From: Folioceros fuciformis
Taxonomy: Eukaryota > Anthocerotophyta > Anthocerotopsida > Anthocerotales
NCBI GenBank assembly: GCA_049999805.1
Contig: JBNGIO010006147.1
Coordinates: 16,864 to 54,712 of the forward strand
Reading direction: 5' to 3'
DNA length: 37,849 nucleotides
The notes below the pieces were generated by a model. It saw only the letters and a program-made list of their open reading frames with translations. It did no database searches and was not told where the DNA came from. This document shows positions 9,399 through 20,089 of the stretch, piece by piece. Numbering within the stretch: position 1 is the stretch's first letter; each line of letters opens with the position of its first letter. Made by a program: the position numbers and the translations under genes.

Positions 9399-10087
9399 TT
9401 ATGCGAATTGCTCCGTAGAGAGCTCCTTGGTAAAAACATCTGCAGGGTTCTGACTGGTGTGAACTTTGACAAGCTGTACCCTCTTGTCTTCCAACACCTC
9501 TCGAATAAAGTGATACTTCACTTCCACATGTTTGGTCTTCGCGTGAAACACTAGATTCTTCGCCAATTGGATAGCACTCTGGCTATCACAGTGCAACACT
9601 GGCAGCTCAACCTTGATCCCCAAATCTCCCACTAAACGAGCAAGGCACATGGCTTCCTTGCAAGCCTCAGTCGCTGCAACATACTCAGCCTCTGTGGTAG
9701 ATAGTGTTATGCACGATTGCAAACGAGATCACGGTGAGACTGCCCCTTTAGTGCACATGAAGACATAACCTGATGTGGACCTCTTTTTGTCCATATCCCT
9801 GCATAATCAGCATCCGTATATCCCACTACAAATGCATCTTCACTACAAAAACGTAAGCACAAAGCTCTCGTACCATTTAAGTACCTCATAACTCCTTTCA
9901 CTGCCTCCCAATGCTTCCTGCCAAGGTTTGACATAAACCTGCTAACCACTCCCACTACAAAAGCAATGTCAGGACGTGTAGCAATCATTGCATACATCAA
10001 ACTCTCTATAGCTAATGAGTATGGAACCTTCTCCATTTCAGCTTTGTCCTCCGCAGAACTTGGGCAATCCTTGCTCGAAAGTTTCAC
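9399..10087 (-). pseudogene. Copia RNase H region, frameshifted
   Basis: The frame from 10087 reads SLMYAMIATRPDIAFVVGVV and …VGYTDADYAG, the start of the copia RNase H domain (Asp of DADYAG), and is then lost near 9790. The downstream part resumes in another frame with TLSTTEAEYVAATEACKEA (catalytic Glu region), HCDSQSAIQLAKN and KHVEVKYHFIRE, ending at 9399. The domain removes RNA from the RNA-DNA hybrid during reverse transcription. The frameshift prevents a complete enzyme. Confidence 0.85.
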
Positions 10088-10858
10088 CTATGGAGGCAAC
10101 AGAGTACTCAATACCTTCCCCTTCTCCATGTTGAAACGTTGAAGCACCTTGTTAATGTATTCAGTCTGAGACAAGTAAAGCAAATGCTTATGTCTGTCTC
10201 GACGAATACGCATGCCAAGAATATGGCTTGCCTCTCCCAAGTCTATCACGTCAAAGCGAGCATTCAACTTTGACTTCAACGCGAAAATCTCATCACTGTT
10301 AGTCCCAGGAATCAGCGTATCATCCACATAGAGGACCAGAATGAGCAAGCTTCCATCCTTAGCTTGCTTCGTATAGAGGCAATGATCCTCCTCGCTACGC
10401 TTGTAGCCTTGAGAAAGCATAAATGAGTGGAACTTGTAATACCACTCCCTGGGTGCGTGTTTCAAAATGTGAAGGCTCTTCTTTAACTTGCACACCAGAT
10501 TCTCTTTGCCCTTCTCAATGAAACCCTCTAGTTGCTGGATGTATACCTCTTCATGGAGATCACCATGCAGAAATGCCGACTTCACATCCATCTGGACAAG
10601 TTCCATGTCATTCCTCGCAACCAGACCAAGAACACATCGCAAGGTGGTCATTTTGACAACTGGTGAGAAAATCTCATCAAAGTCAATACCTTGCTGTTGC
10701 TTAAAACCTTTAGCAACCAATCGTGCCTTGTACTTGGGTTTGCCATAATCGGGTATGTCCTTAATCTTATACACCCATTTGCATGGCAACGCCTTCTTGC
10801 CCCTAGGCAACCGAACCAACTCCCAAGTTTGGTTCTTATGGAGCGAATCCATCTGTGA
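10088..10858 (-). pseudogene. Copia reverse transcriptase domain
   Basis: MDSLHKNQTWELVRLPRGKK and KWVYKIK start the typical copia RVT_2 domain. YKARLVAKGFKQQQGIDF, QMDVKSAFLHGDLHEEVY and the catalytic VLYVDDTLI motif follow in order. The domain is open between stops at 10859-10861 (upstream) and 10088-10090 (downstream). All core motifs are intact, so only the flanking stops disable it. The first stop replaces what is usually a Gln codon (CAG to TAG). Confidence 0.9.
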
Positions 10859-12010
10859 CTACATTGCCTTCTCCCACTTGTCCTTGTAAGTCACTGACAT
10901 GGCCTTTTGATAACAAGAGGGCTCCCAATAGTCCGTCAGCATGATATAATCAAGAGATGCAACATACCTGTCAGGAGGCCGTGAGATCCTTCCTAACCTA
11001 CGAAGCACTAGAGCCTTGACCGGAGCTGGTTGCACTCTCTCCTCTTGTACAAGTGGAGGAACTTGTTCCTGCACATCACGACGTTCAACCTGTGCGGGAC
11101 GGTCAAGTCCATCTTCTTGAAAGACCACCCGTCGCACCTCCACGGTTGGAGTAGGCTTCTTGTGCAACTTGGTCTCATTGAAGAACATGTCATTGCTGCG
11201 AAGCACCCTCTTGGCCTCGGGATCCCATAGACGGTATCCCATCTCACCAGATTCACCATAGCCAAGAAAAATACATTTTCTTGACTTGGGAGCCAACTTG
11301 TCCCGAAACTCCTTCGGAACATGGTGGTATGCCTCGTAGCCAAACACTCATAGATGCTTGTATGACGGCTTCTTTCCAGACCACATCTGCTCTGGAACCT
11401 GCTCATCCACAACCCTATTAGGAGATCTGTTAATAAGATGCACTGCAGTAACCACTCCTTCTGCCCAAAATCCGTTAGGCAATCCAGAGTTTGACAACAA
11501 ACTACGCATCCTCTCCTCGATGGTCCTATTCATCCGTTCAGCCACACTATTCTGGGGAGGAGTATACAAGGCAGTCAATTCTCTCTTGATTCCCTTGGAA
11601 TCACAGAATGACTGGAAAGCCTTTGAAACATACTCTCCCCCATTGTCTGTCCTTAAACACTTCAGTCGGAGGCCAGACTAATTCTCCACAAGGGTGAGGA
11701 ATTTCTGAAACACTGTCAGAACATCATCCTTTTTCTTCAAAGGATAAACCCACACCTTGCGTGAGAAATCATCTATGAAAGTGACAAAATAGGATGCACT
11801 GCCTAACGATACAGCGGGCATAGGTCCACAAACGTCACTGTGAACCAATTCAAGAGGTTTACTTTTGTGTTTACCTCTTGCTCCATTTGGCGATTTTGTC
11901 TGTTTCCCATACAAACAGTGCTCACATACGGAGAAATTGGAGAAGTTAAAAGCAGGGACGTAACCAAAATGAGATAAGATCTTCATTCCTTTTTGAGACA
12001 TATGTGCTGG
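10859..12010 (-). pseudogene. Copia GAG-pre-integrase end and integrase, with stops
   Basis: The frame enters mid-domain at HMSQKGMKILSHFGYVP. Next comes CEHCLYGKQTKSP (zinc-binding end of the pre-integrase region) and the integrase core with ELVHSDVCGPMP, FIDDFSRKVWVYPL, LRTDNGGEY and PPQNSVAERMNRTIEE, which carry the D,D,E catalytic positions. The C-terminal part includes KCIFLGYGESGEMGYRLWD. Stops at 11678-11680 (Gln position) and 11348-11350 (probably an Arg CGA) interrupt it. Both fit C-to-T change on the coding strand. Integrase joins the DNA copy to the genome. Confidence 0.9.
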
Positions 12011-12240
12011 GCTCCCCGGGCCTAGTAGAGCCCTTGGCAATGCTGGCCGGATCTTGGCCGCGCCCCTGCCCGTGCACGCTGCCGAGCGCCCTATGTGCCC
12101 GGGGCACCCTATGCGCCCACTGCGCCCGCGGCGCCTGTGTTCGCCCGTCCTCCCACGGCTTGGCGCCTGGGGCCTGGTGTCGCCCCGCTCCTGGAGCACA
12201 CCCTACATTCCTTGCTTTGCAACCTTGCATGGCAAGGTTG
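12005..12240. other. GC-rich segment replacing copia gag and protease
   Basis: The element switches abruptly from ordinary pol sequence to strongly GC-rich DNA (runs such as GCGCCCACTGCGCCCGCGGC) between the integrase start and the leader. Reading frames here give Ala/Pro/Arg/Gly-rich peptides on both strands with no gag features. The normal gag, zinc knuckle and protease should lie here. Either foreign DNA was captured or a deletion joined GC-rich leader to pol. Such a structure would depend on other elements for its proteins. Confidence 0.6.
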
Positions 12241-12359
12241 GAGATTGTTGCACCCCAGCACCGGGTCGCCGCACACTGCTCCCAGTGGTTCTCTCACTCC
12301 GAAGCCTTGCGCACCATGTCCGCAGCACCTGCAGCCATCACCAATCTTGCTCCACACTT

Positions 12360-12371
12360 GCTCTGATACCA
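12360..12371 (-). other. Primer binding site (initiator-Met tRNA)
   Basis: On the element strand TGGTATCAGAGC follows the 5' LTR after a 2-base spacer. It is complementary to the 3' end of plant initiator-Met tRNA and is the start point for minus-strand DNA synthesis. Confidence 0.95.
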
Positions 12372-12373
12372 CT

Positions 12374-12677
12374 TGAAGGATCTTTAGAGGAGCCACATGG
12401 TGAAGGAGGAGATGAGGAGGCAAGGAGGAGAGGAGAAAGAGAGGAGAAAGAGAGGTCACACTCTCACACACAGAGTCTCAATAGCAAGGGAGATCAATGA
12501 GGTATTTATACCCTCTAGAAGAGCTCCCTAGGAAGCTTCACAAGAAGCGCACATGAAGCTGTGCAAGAAGCTTTCTACAGATTAGCTGAAGCTAATATAA
12601 ACTAATGATACTTAACTAGACAGTAATCTTAAACTAAACACATTAGTCTAAGCACATTGGGCTTTAATAACCCTACA
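12374..12677 (-). repeat. Copia 5' LTR
   Basis: 304 bp, the partner of 9039-9331. It carries an 11-bp duplication of AGAAAGAGAGG and about 13 base differences. TG…CA ends, and the TATA-like sequence on the element strand is present here too. Confidence 0.93.
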
Positions 12678-12808
12678 CTATGTAAGACAACGGGAAACCC
12701 TTGTGGAACCTCCTTTGTGCTGTCCTACGTAAGACAGCAGGAAACCCTTGTGAAACCTCCTTTGTGCTATCCTACGTAAGATAGCAGGAAACCCTTGTGG
12801 AACGGAAA
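12678..12808. repeat. 47-bp tandem repeat, right part
   Basis: Continuation of the array left of 9039: CTATGTAAGACAACGGGAAA (cut unit), then units starting at 12722 and 12769 (period 47). The last unit ends at TTGTGGAAC, where a different dispersed repeat begins. Confidence 0.88.
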
Positions 12809-13190
12809 AGTTCGGTAATCAATCTAAATTAGTCTAAGGAAGTCTAACTTGGTTCTTTTTTGCTTAGGACAGTTCAAAGGGAGGGATGTGGAAGGTAAGT
12901 TTCTAGGCAAGCGTCCATGGTAGGTAGTGAGTGGGGGTAGGGACGTTTTTATCGGATTTTTTTATTTCTATTTTGGTAGGTTAGGTGTGTGATAATAGGA
13001 TGAGGTAGTACCGCATCAAGATAAGAAGATACCTACGGAGTAGGATGTCTACCTACATACATAGGGAGAGTACCTATGTGGGTAGATGCCTAGTGGTAAG
13101 GGTACCTACTTAGGTATGTCTACTTATAGGCTTGGAAGATACCTATGTAGGTAGGGAAGGTACTTATACAGTAAACACCCCACCTACAAC
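12796..13190. repeat. Dispersed repeat rich in the ACCTACGTAGG palindrome, copy 1
   Basis: From TGTGGAACGGAAAAG this segment matches 29577-29870 (CCATGGTAGGTAGTGAG, AGATACCTACG, TCTACCTACATACATAG, GTACTTATAC, CACCCCACCTAC in the same order and strand). It contains many near-copies of TACCTACGTAGGTA in both orientations. No protein is apparent. It may be a non-coding part of a transposon. Confidence 0.75.
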
Positions 13191-13859
13191 AAGAAGTGCG
13201 AGGCCACTGTAAATGTTCTAGGATATTGATGCCGCTGGCATCCGCTGGCGGAGGCCGCAGATTTCGAGTCTCAATCGCAGATAGAAGTGACCCCACCTTG
13301 CCCGCGGTGTGCCTCTTCACAGTCCCCTGTCGGAGACCATTCCCATGGCCAACTTCATCCTGGGAATCATGCCCTAATGAGCATACGCTTAGAAGCACTG
13401 CTCAAAGGGTGCAGGGTGGGAAACCTACTAAGGATGTCCGTGGAGAGCATCTGCATACCTGTCATGCAATTGGCTAGGGGTAGCCTTTTCCTTCCTATCA
13501 AGTTTGACTTGGGGGCTGTTGAGATTGAGCTAGTTAGAACTCTACTTAGGGCACGTTTGAACAATACTTTTAGCTATTACTTAGGTTACTGAGATGTGAG
13601 TAGGTATTGTAGATTCAGTTTTATAACTACTTTTATATGTTCTCCTTGACGTGGTTGTTTCTCTCTCAATTTGTTTTTCGTAAGGAAAAAGCGTATTTTC
13701 TATGATTGAAAAAGAGATGGAAATTCCTATCTACTCCAAAGATTAGAGGAACAACCCCATTAGGACCAAAGGCAAAAAGAGGTACTCTCCCCTGCGAATA
13801 TCATTTTCAAAAACTACCTACTGTTCCCAAAATGTCATGATGTGGAATAACAAAAGGCC
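13191..13859. other. Unassigned sequence
   Basis: Only short frames of no recognisable family. Nothing else seen. Confidence 0.4.
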
Positions 13860-15210
13860 TACCTACCACCGGTGCGGAAGAAGCCGCTTGACCTACGCTT
13901 GTTGCTGTTCTAAAAACTGCATTGGCCAATGCTCGTTGCAAAGCAATGGATACACGTTGTCAAAAGAAGGCCAACACAGAGGAAAGAGGGAGAACACCAT
14001 TCCTATTGCTCTGATAAACCTTGGCGCACTCCTTGATAAACCTTGAAAAGTCCTTGCCCATAGCTCCATGAGTCTCAAGAGCAAGGGGGATGAAAGTATG
14101 CCCGTCTTGCAAGGGAGAATACTTATGGACTTTGGCACTTGCACAACCCTCTGTTGCCCAACCAAGGGGGTTGATGATGACGTGCTCACAAATCGAATCC
14201 CTAGTGGACTCTCTAACAACCACATCAGCAACACAAACCTATTCTCCCCTAGTGAAGAAAAGGTCGGCTCTAAGTGAAACCCCATTGCGCAAAGTATATG
14301 GACGCTCACTATACGGAAGAAACCCACACTCCCTAGCCATTGAGTACATGACATCTCAAACTGCATCATGAGTGGCAATGCGGTGCCCCCCAACGGAACA
14401 ACGTGCCAAATAGGACCCTGTATCGACAATGGCAACTCCACAATTGCATGTAGAGAGAGAAAAAGCCAAGGGGTGGGCCCAACCTAAGCAAAATCTTATC
14501 GCGGTGGCAAAAGTTGCTGGTGCAATTCGAAATGCCTGGATGCAAGGTTGAGCTAAAAGCCAAGAGCCCGCTCCTTTACCTGAATAAGATCGAATACGAG
14601 CTCGAGAAGACCTAAGGATGGATGAGTCTGAAAGAAGGGCTCTTAATACTTGGCCATATTGCTTTTCTAGGAGGGAGGCTTGGAGACCCTTCAACCCTTC
14701 CCTAGAAAAGGAGGTGAAAGGAAGTAGAGCCTCACGAGCCTCCAAAGGTAGAGAATCCCTTGCTTGCCTAAGAGATACCTGTAAAGGGAAAACGCCCTCC
14801 TCAACACCTGAGATAAAACTTTCAAGAACAGGGGAATGTTGTAGTAAAAAACAATAGGCCAAAATTGGAGCTGAGAAGGCCCAGCTGCCGAGAAAGGCAG
14901 TTGGGGTAGAGGCCTCCATGGCCAAAAGACCAACCCCTCCAAAGGCGGCTGGCAAAGAAGCCTGCTTCCGAGCCAAATCACCGACAGTACACTCAAAGGT
15001 GCCCGAACCTATGATATTCCCAAGAGCCTGCATAACTTGATTGTCAAACTTCCTGAGACTTGATAAGAAAAATGGAGAAGGCGCAATAGTTCTAGTGAGG
15101 TAACCTAGTCACCATGCAAAACAAGAAGAAAGAATACCAAACGCAATCTGAGGATCACCGATTTGTGAGAGGTCTATGAGGTCTTGTATCAACCAACCTG
15201 GTTAAGTTGA
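13860..15210 (-). pseudogene. Non-LTR retroelement C-terminal region with zinc finger and restriction-like-endonuclease-type tail
   Basis: On the minus strand a thumb-like start (IGDPQIAFGILSSCFAW, then a stop) leads into RKQASLPAAFGGVGLLAM (typical LP…GG.GL). Then comes CNCG…SYLARCSVGGHRIATHDAV, which fits the CxCG…C..GG…RH zinc finger. After it come LRADLFF, VADVVVRE, KVHKYSPL…FIPLALETHG and finally QRVSIALQRALANA. This order matches non-LTR elements known mainly from algae and protists, whose tail resembles a PD-(D/E)xK nuclease. The frame from 15033 to 13960 is the same throughout, with stops at 14356-14358 (probably a former CGA Arg) and near 14245. The reverse-transcriptase catalytic core is missing upstream. 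It differs from the L1-type LINE at 4-7 kb. Confidence 0.6.
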
Positions 15211-15517
15211 TCACTACAAGACAGTCAAACATTGTAAATCTACATAAAACATTATTCAAGCTAGATTAGAAAGTTACCCAAATTCTTAGATCTAGCCATA
15301 GAACAATTAAGAATAGAAATGACGCAATAGCTGTAGATGGCAACCTACCCAATGTCCAGTGTATGGAGAACATGTTGTCCAATCTTGCGGTGAGTGGGGA
15401 ATTATTAGGCCTAGATTCCGATTAGAATGAGTATAGAAACTCCGGATGTGGTCACCTCCACTCAGGACATACAGACACATCAAATCTCACCGACCACACA
15501 TTCTCCCTCCATCAAAC
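15211..15517. other. Unassigned sequence before the copia fragment
   Basis: No primer binding site of the TGGTATCAGAGC type and no LTR end could be found here, although a gag frame begins just downstream. Confidence 0.4.
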
Positions 15518-16985
15518 ATGGCTGCAGCAAAAACCACAACAATCAACAACACAATTAAGATTGATTTCAAAGAAAGACAGATTTTCAGGCACAGATTATG
15601 ATATCTGGGCAATGCATATGCAATCCATACTTGAGGACAATGACCTCTGGGCGCTCATTGATAGCACCTATGCCAAACCTGTGACAACCGGGATAAATCC
15701 AGCTTCAGCAGTTGATGTTGCAGCCTGGGAGAAGACCGATAGGAGAGCACACAATGTGATCTTATCCGGACTTGATAAGACCACGGCTCATCATGTCACA
15801 GGGGCTAGAGATGCAACCACAGCATGGGCTAACCAATGTACCACTTGCAGATGGGTGAACATGAAGCTGTCTTCGAGCACATTAAAAAGTTTAGGGCAGC
15901 ACGGGCTCGATTGTCATCTTGCGGGATGACGTTGACTAAGGCTCAAGCAGCCATAGCTTTGCTGAGTTCTCTTCCCGAGAGTTATCGTACCTTCAAGACA
16001 ACACACAACGGAGTCATAAAACAAGCGCAGCTTGCAGCCAAGAAAGGGCAAGGTTCATATTTCACCACATCAGAATTACTCGGGGCTCTTATGGAGGAAG
16101 AAGCCACACGTGGCTTGGCTGGTACATCCAATTCTATAACCCAAGGTCAAGCTCTCTTTGTAGTTGGTGGCAAAGGGAGAGGACAAGGACGCGGTCAAGG
16201 CTGTCCTCCTTATAATAATAGGCCGTCTTTCTCATCTTTAGCACCTAGGAGGAAAGGAGCTTGCCATTGGCGCCAAGTAGAAGGACATTACGAGAAAGAA
16301 TGTCGTAAGAAAAGGGTCTGAAGAGCCTAGGAGAGGAGTACCGCCTTCAGCTAATATTACACAACAGAAATCACAAGTTCTCTTAGCTGTTTACCTTGTC
16401 ACCTCAAAGAATGACACCAATAGTTGGTGCATTGATAGTGGGGCTTCAACTCATATTTGTCATACTAGATCCTTCTTTTCATCATATCACCCTCGTGAAC
16501 CAGGCAATTGTGAATTGCTGGGTGATGACAATGGCTTGCAAGTCCAAGAAAGAGGCACCGTGCTGTTGTCTTGTGAGGAAAGTAGGAGTTTGAAATTAGA
16601 GGATGTCTACCATGTCCCTCAAATGTCAAGGAATCTAGTTTCAGTTCGTAGACTTACGCTGTCAAATCAGTACAATATTTACTTTACTCGAGACACCTGT
16701 ATGATCCAGGACACAGTCAGTTCCTTTGATGCATCATGTCTTTGCATTGGTCGCCCATTCAATGACTTATACAAAATAGATCTGCCCCCAAGATATGTCC
16801 TGAACATTGCAAACTTGACTCAACCCAAGCAATCAGTGCTATGGCAGCATAGGCTTGCACATGTAAAGTAAATTCACGTAATTCCCAGAATGGCGCGTGG
16901 ACACTTCGAAGGAAAAACTCCCACATTCCGGTGCGCATTCCTATGGTGGGCCACGCTCCAAATGTCCCTCAAAATGGCACGACGG
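15518..16985 (+). pseudogene. Copia gag-protease-pre-integrase fragment
   Basis: MAAAKTTTINNTIKIDF begins a copia gag. After early frame changes it reads RFSGTDYDIWAMHMQSIL, then MGEHEAVFEHIKKFRAARAR and LLSSLPESYRTF, classic gag segments. The zinc knuckle is CHWRQVEGHYEKEC, where the second Cys is lost. Protease follows with WCIDSGASTHICHTRSFF (catalytic D-S-G). A pre-integrase part ends LWQHRLAHVK before a stop at 16869-16871. Traces continue (PRMARGHFEG, then VPQNGTTER, a possible integrase scrap) to about 16985. Reverse transcriptase and both LTRs are absent. It is related in plan to, but distinct from, the fragments at 28.6 and 36.6 kb. Confidence 0.8.
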
Positions 16986-17119
16986 AAAGGATTTTAATAA
17001 TATTTTTTTAGATTAGCAATTTCAAAGGAAGAATAGTTGGCACAGATTTGGTTACAAAAGAAGTTGTAACCTCTCTAGACCTGTATTGTTATCACCTCGT
17101 GGCCCCTGGACGTGATCCA

Positions 17120-17221
17120 GGCTATGCCTATCTTGATTTTTGCTTCTACTTCAGGTTGTGCCTGTCTTGAATCTCACTTCTGCTTTAGCCTGTACCTGTC
17201 TTGGCTCTGGCTCTAGTTTGC
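17120..17221. repeat. 34-bp tandem repeat, 3 copies
   Basis: GGCTATGCCTATCTTGATTT (17120), GGTTGTGCCTGTCTTGAATC (17154) and GCCTGTACCTGTCTTGGCTC (17188) start three diverged 34-base units. Confidence 0.7.
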
Positions 17222-17704
17222 AAGTTCATCGTATGTATAAATCGATGTCCCATTCTACGCAAAAATTGTGGGGTGGCTTATTGTCGACACCAAAGTCCCA
17301 TATGGCAGGCAACGTTGTTCGTAGGCAGGAATGATTCCTAGGACAGTGGCTTACGAGACTTCCTGTGTTGTGTACTACAAGATATTCATGAACTCTAAAG
17401 GCCTGACAAAATATTCCGTGCTGGGAGCAGACTTTGACTGGGAGTCCTTACATACCCTCTTCCTATATTTGCTTGGAGGATATTGCTGTCTTGTGCGGCA
17501 CATATCGCTGGTGCATGCTAGAAGCGACAGTTGATGTGTCCTTCTGGATGAAAGCCCTGGCCCAGGCGAGCCCGCGTGATAAGATTCAGCTGGATAACAG
17601 AGCATGCCAAACATTGTCTGTAAGCAGTGTTCTCATACCGATGCCTGGGAATCAATTTCCAAGAAACCTGGAGACCTGGGACCATCGATATCAATGTACC
17701 GAGC

Positions 17705-17995
17705 TGCCCTCGTCTGAGCACAGCTCACCTCATTCAAGTCGTGCCCAGCGATCCTGATGGACAATGACCAAGGGCTTGTTAGTCTCCAAGACCTGCTGAT
17801 CCCGTTGATTGCGAACGCACACGTCTCGAAACGCTCCTCCGCAAGGTTCAGCTTGTCATTGCAATGCGCAAGCACCTGATAGATCTGCTTGCAAGAAAGG
17901 GCATGCGGGGACCTGACCCTCAGTCAATGTCAGGCATCCATGAGCGCCAAAGCTGGCTTTCTACCCTTGGAGTCTCGCTGACCATTTTGGTAACA
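17705..17995. repeat. Duplicated segment, copy 1 (partner at 36053-36340)
   Basis: CTCACCTCATTCAAG…GATGGACAAT…GGCTTGTTAGTCTCCAAGA…TCAGTCAATGTCAG…CCATGAGCGCCAAAGCTG is shared with the right end of the window in the same order. On the minus strand this copy is partly open (NLAEERFETCAFAINGI, frame 17633-17875). The other copy has stops. The ancestor may have been a host gene exon; I do not recognise the protein. Confidence 0.7.
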
Positions 17996-18649
17996 TACAT
18001 ACACCCCTACAGCAGTGCTGCAAAACTCTCCGAAATTCAAACATCACAGCATTCAAGTAACTCAAAGGATACTGAACCCATTACATAGCATAGCGAGAAA
18101 CCAAAGTGGACAGTCAAGCACAAAGATGTGGTGCGATTACCCGACTTCTACGGAGGTTGATTCTGGGTTGTGTTGACTGCATATGCTCGCGTCGCGGTAA
18201 ATCCGTTAATCTCATAAACCCCTTCTGTCCCTGCTCCTGACATCCGTGGTCTACACAAGCTTCCAGGCTCCAGAACTCCTTTATCGAGTCGGCAAGTCTA
18301 TCATAAACAGGCACCTCCGCCGGACACAATCAACAAACCGTGTACCTCCTAAACGCTCCTCCAGTGCAATGAAAAAACGTGGAGGGGGGTCAATTTCTTT
18401 TGAAATTCGGCATCCGCAAGTGTATCGGCAGCAACTTCCAGGTCGCAGCATAACTGAGTGCCAGCCCTCCGATGAACGAAAGCCATGGCAGCAGTCAGAG
18501 ATCTCGTGGTTGATGCACTCTGCTCAAAGTCATACGCACTGCCTTGTCGAGCAGCTTCAGTCAACTGAAGACCGGGATATGCTGGGAACCCTCACAAGAC
18601 TTGTGAGCCTCTAGCAGAACCCCACCTAGTCCCATTCGGTTTCCATTTG
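17996..18649. other. Unassigned sequence
   Basis: GC content is higher than in the AT-rich repeats. Only short overlapping frames on both strands, none recognised. Confidence 0.4.
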
Positions 18650-18820
18650 CGCAGTGTTCGTTGCCTCCCTCCATCAGGTTCTCATATTTGCCACAATAGG
18701 TAGCTGGTCCACGGGGTAACCTTATCATGTTCGTAGGGCCATCGTGTATCTGATACAAGTCTCCCATGCCCATCAGCATCTGCCTGCTCAATCATGTACG
18801 TCATCCTCCACATGAATGAA
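18650..18820. repeat. Segment shared with 3090-3245
   Basis: Partner of the block at 3.1 kb, same orientation. The minus-strand frame reads TNMIRLPRGPATYCGKYEN and HVEDD; the other copy has TNIIR, GKYELLM and HVQDD. The shared codon register suggests a decayed protein-coding relative, family unknown. Confidence 0.45.
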
Positions 18821-20085
18821 GCTCGAGGAGCCAGTATCAATCCGGCCACGATAGTTTTTGATGGTGTAACTTCTGTTTTGTGGGGGGCATTTGTACAGGC
18901 AGGGGTCTGACCAGACCATCAGTGACCATTCTAAGACGAGTGTCGAGCCGGCCAAACAGAACAGAAGTGCAGGCCAGCCGACAAAGCATCCATGTAAGCT
19001 TGGAGGTTGCTTGCTTTGAAGAGTGGGTTGGTGTGCCTTCCTCGACAGAGTGTGCGCTGTGAGACCACCTGCCCGCCTTGTCACGTTCCAAGAGCTCCTT
19101 TGCCCTCCAACTTCTGCACCACCGACTCAAGTCCCTCCCACCGGCAGTTTCCAGAAGTGGAAAGCAACTGCTGTGAAGGGAACTGACGCCACCGATAAGT
19201 GCTTTGATTCATCCTACATAAAGTACTGGCAAGCAGAAGCCTGCTGCGCCGTTGCACCGTCGATCTTCATGCATCGTTGTCGAGAAGGGTCCCACCCTGT
19301 AAACCAAAGAGAGCGGTTTGTTCCTGCAAGACCGGTGGCAGAGAGGGACGAGGGACGAGACAAGATAATCCACTAACAGATCACCTGCCACTTCCCCTTA
19401 AGCAGGTAACTGTGAAACAAATGTGTTGGCTCTTGTGCATACCGCACCCCATAAGGAAAACTTCACACAATTTACTCCACTGCCCAAAACCCGCTGTCTC
19501 TAACGCACCAATCAAAACGCAATTGATGAAGGAACAAAAGCATCTCAGGTGAGTCATGCCCCTCACACCGTTGCCAGCATCCCGGCTCTGTCATACCCCG
19601 CATATCCTTGCCACGCCCAAACTGCCGAATGCCGACTAGCCAGCACCCATCCCCTGTGAGAGCTAAAAATGACAGTGCACAGCTGCATGCAGCACTGCCA
19701 ATGCGAGGTCACCAGGCTCTCCTGCTTCAATCTGACGATACGAGCGACACCATCGGTTGCAAAATATCAACCCACGACAAACCCGTGGTCATAACTTGAT
19801 GCGGGCCCTGACAACCAGACCTGATCCACAGAAGCGGCCTCACCACCATGTTCCTGAATCCTCGCCCCTATTAGCATTCGTCACTCTAAACGGATGTCCT
19901 GCCCTATTCGATGAAAAATCGGCAATAGACGGAGTTACGTAATTCGCGAAAAGAAAAGAGAGGGAGTCCGTTTGGTTGGAAACCTAAACGGTCAGGAAAC
20001 CGACGCCTCCTTGTCCGGGAAGATTTGTGCGCTGAGGGAAAACGTATCAGGGGCCGGTAGGATACCAGCCTTTGATGCTTGGTTG
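18821..20085. other. Unassigned sequence upstream of the cupin relic
   Basis: Moderate GC. The first cupin domain of the downstream globulin-like relic should lie here if the gene were whole, but I could not recognise it in any frame. Confidence 0.35.
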
Positions 20086-20089
20086 CTGC

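Larger units (their letters stand above)
9039..12677 (-). mobile_element. Ty1/copia retrotransposon with both LTRs, gag-less
   Basis: Minus-strand element with 3' LTR 9039-9331 and 5' LTR 12374-12677. It has a primer site complementary to initiator-Met tRNA (12360-12371) and a purine tract (9332-9342). Domain order is integrase, reverse transcriptase, RNase H, as in copia. Flanks CTACG (9034-9038) and CTATG (12678-12682) look like a 5-bp target duplication with one C-to-T change. The internal part keeps one frame from about 12010 down to about 9790 with four stops (11678, 11348, 10859, 10088), then a frameshift in RNase H. Gag and protease are absent; a GC-rich segment lies in their place. 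The LTRs differ by about 13 substitutions and an 11-bp indel in about 293 bp by my count, so the insertion is not recent. Confidence 0.93.

Noticed and set aside
10488-10748. Plus-strand frames opposite copia pol
   Set aside because: Antisense shadows of well-supported reverse transcriptase.
12004-12500. Several 90-150-codon frames in the GC-rich part of copia
   Set aside because: GC-rich DNA has few stops; the peptides are low-complexity and occur on both strands.
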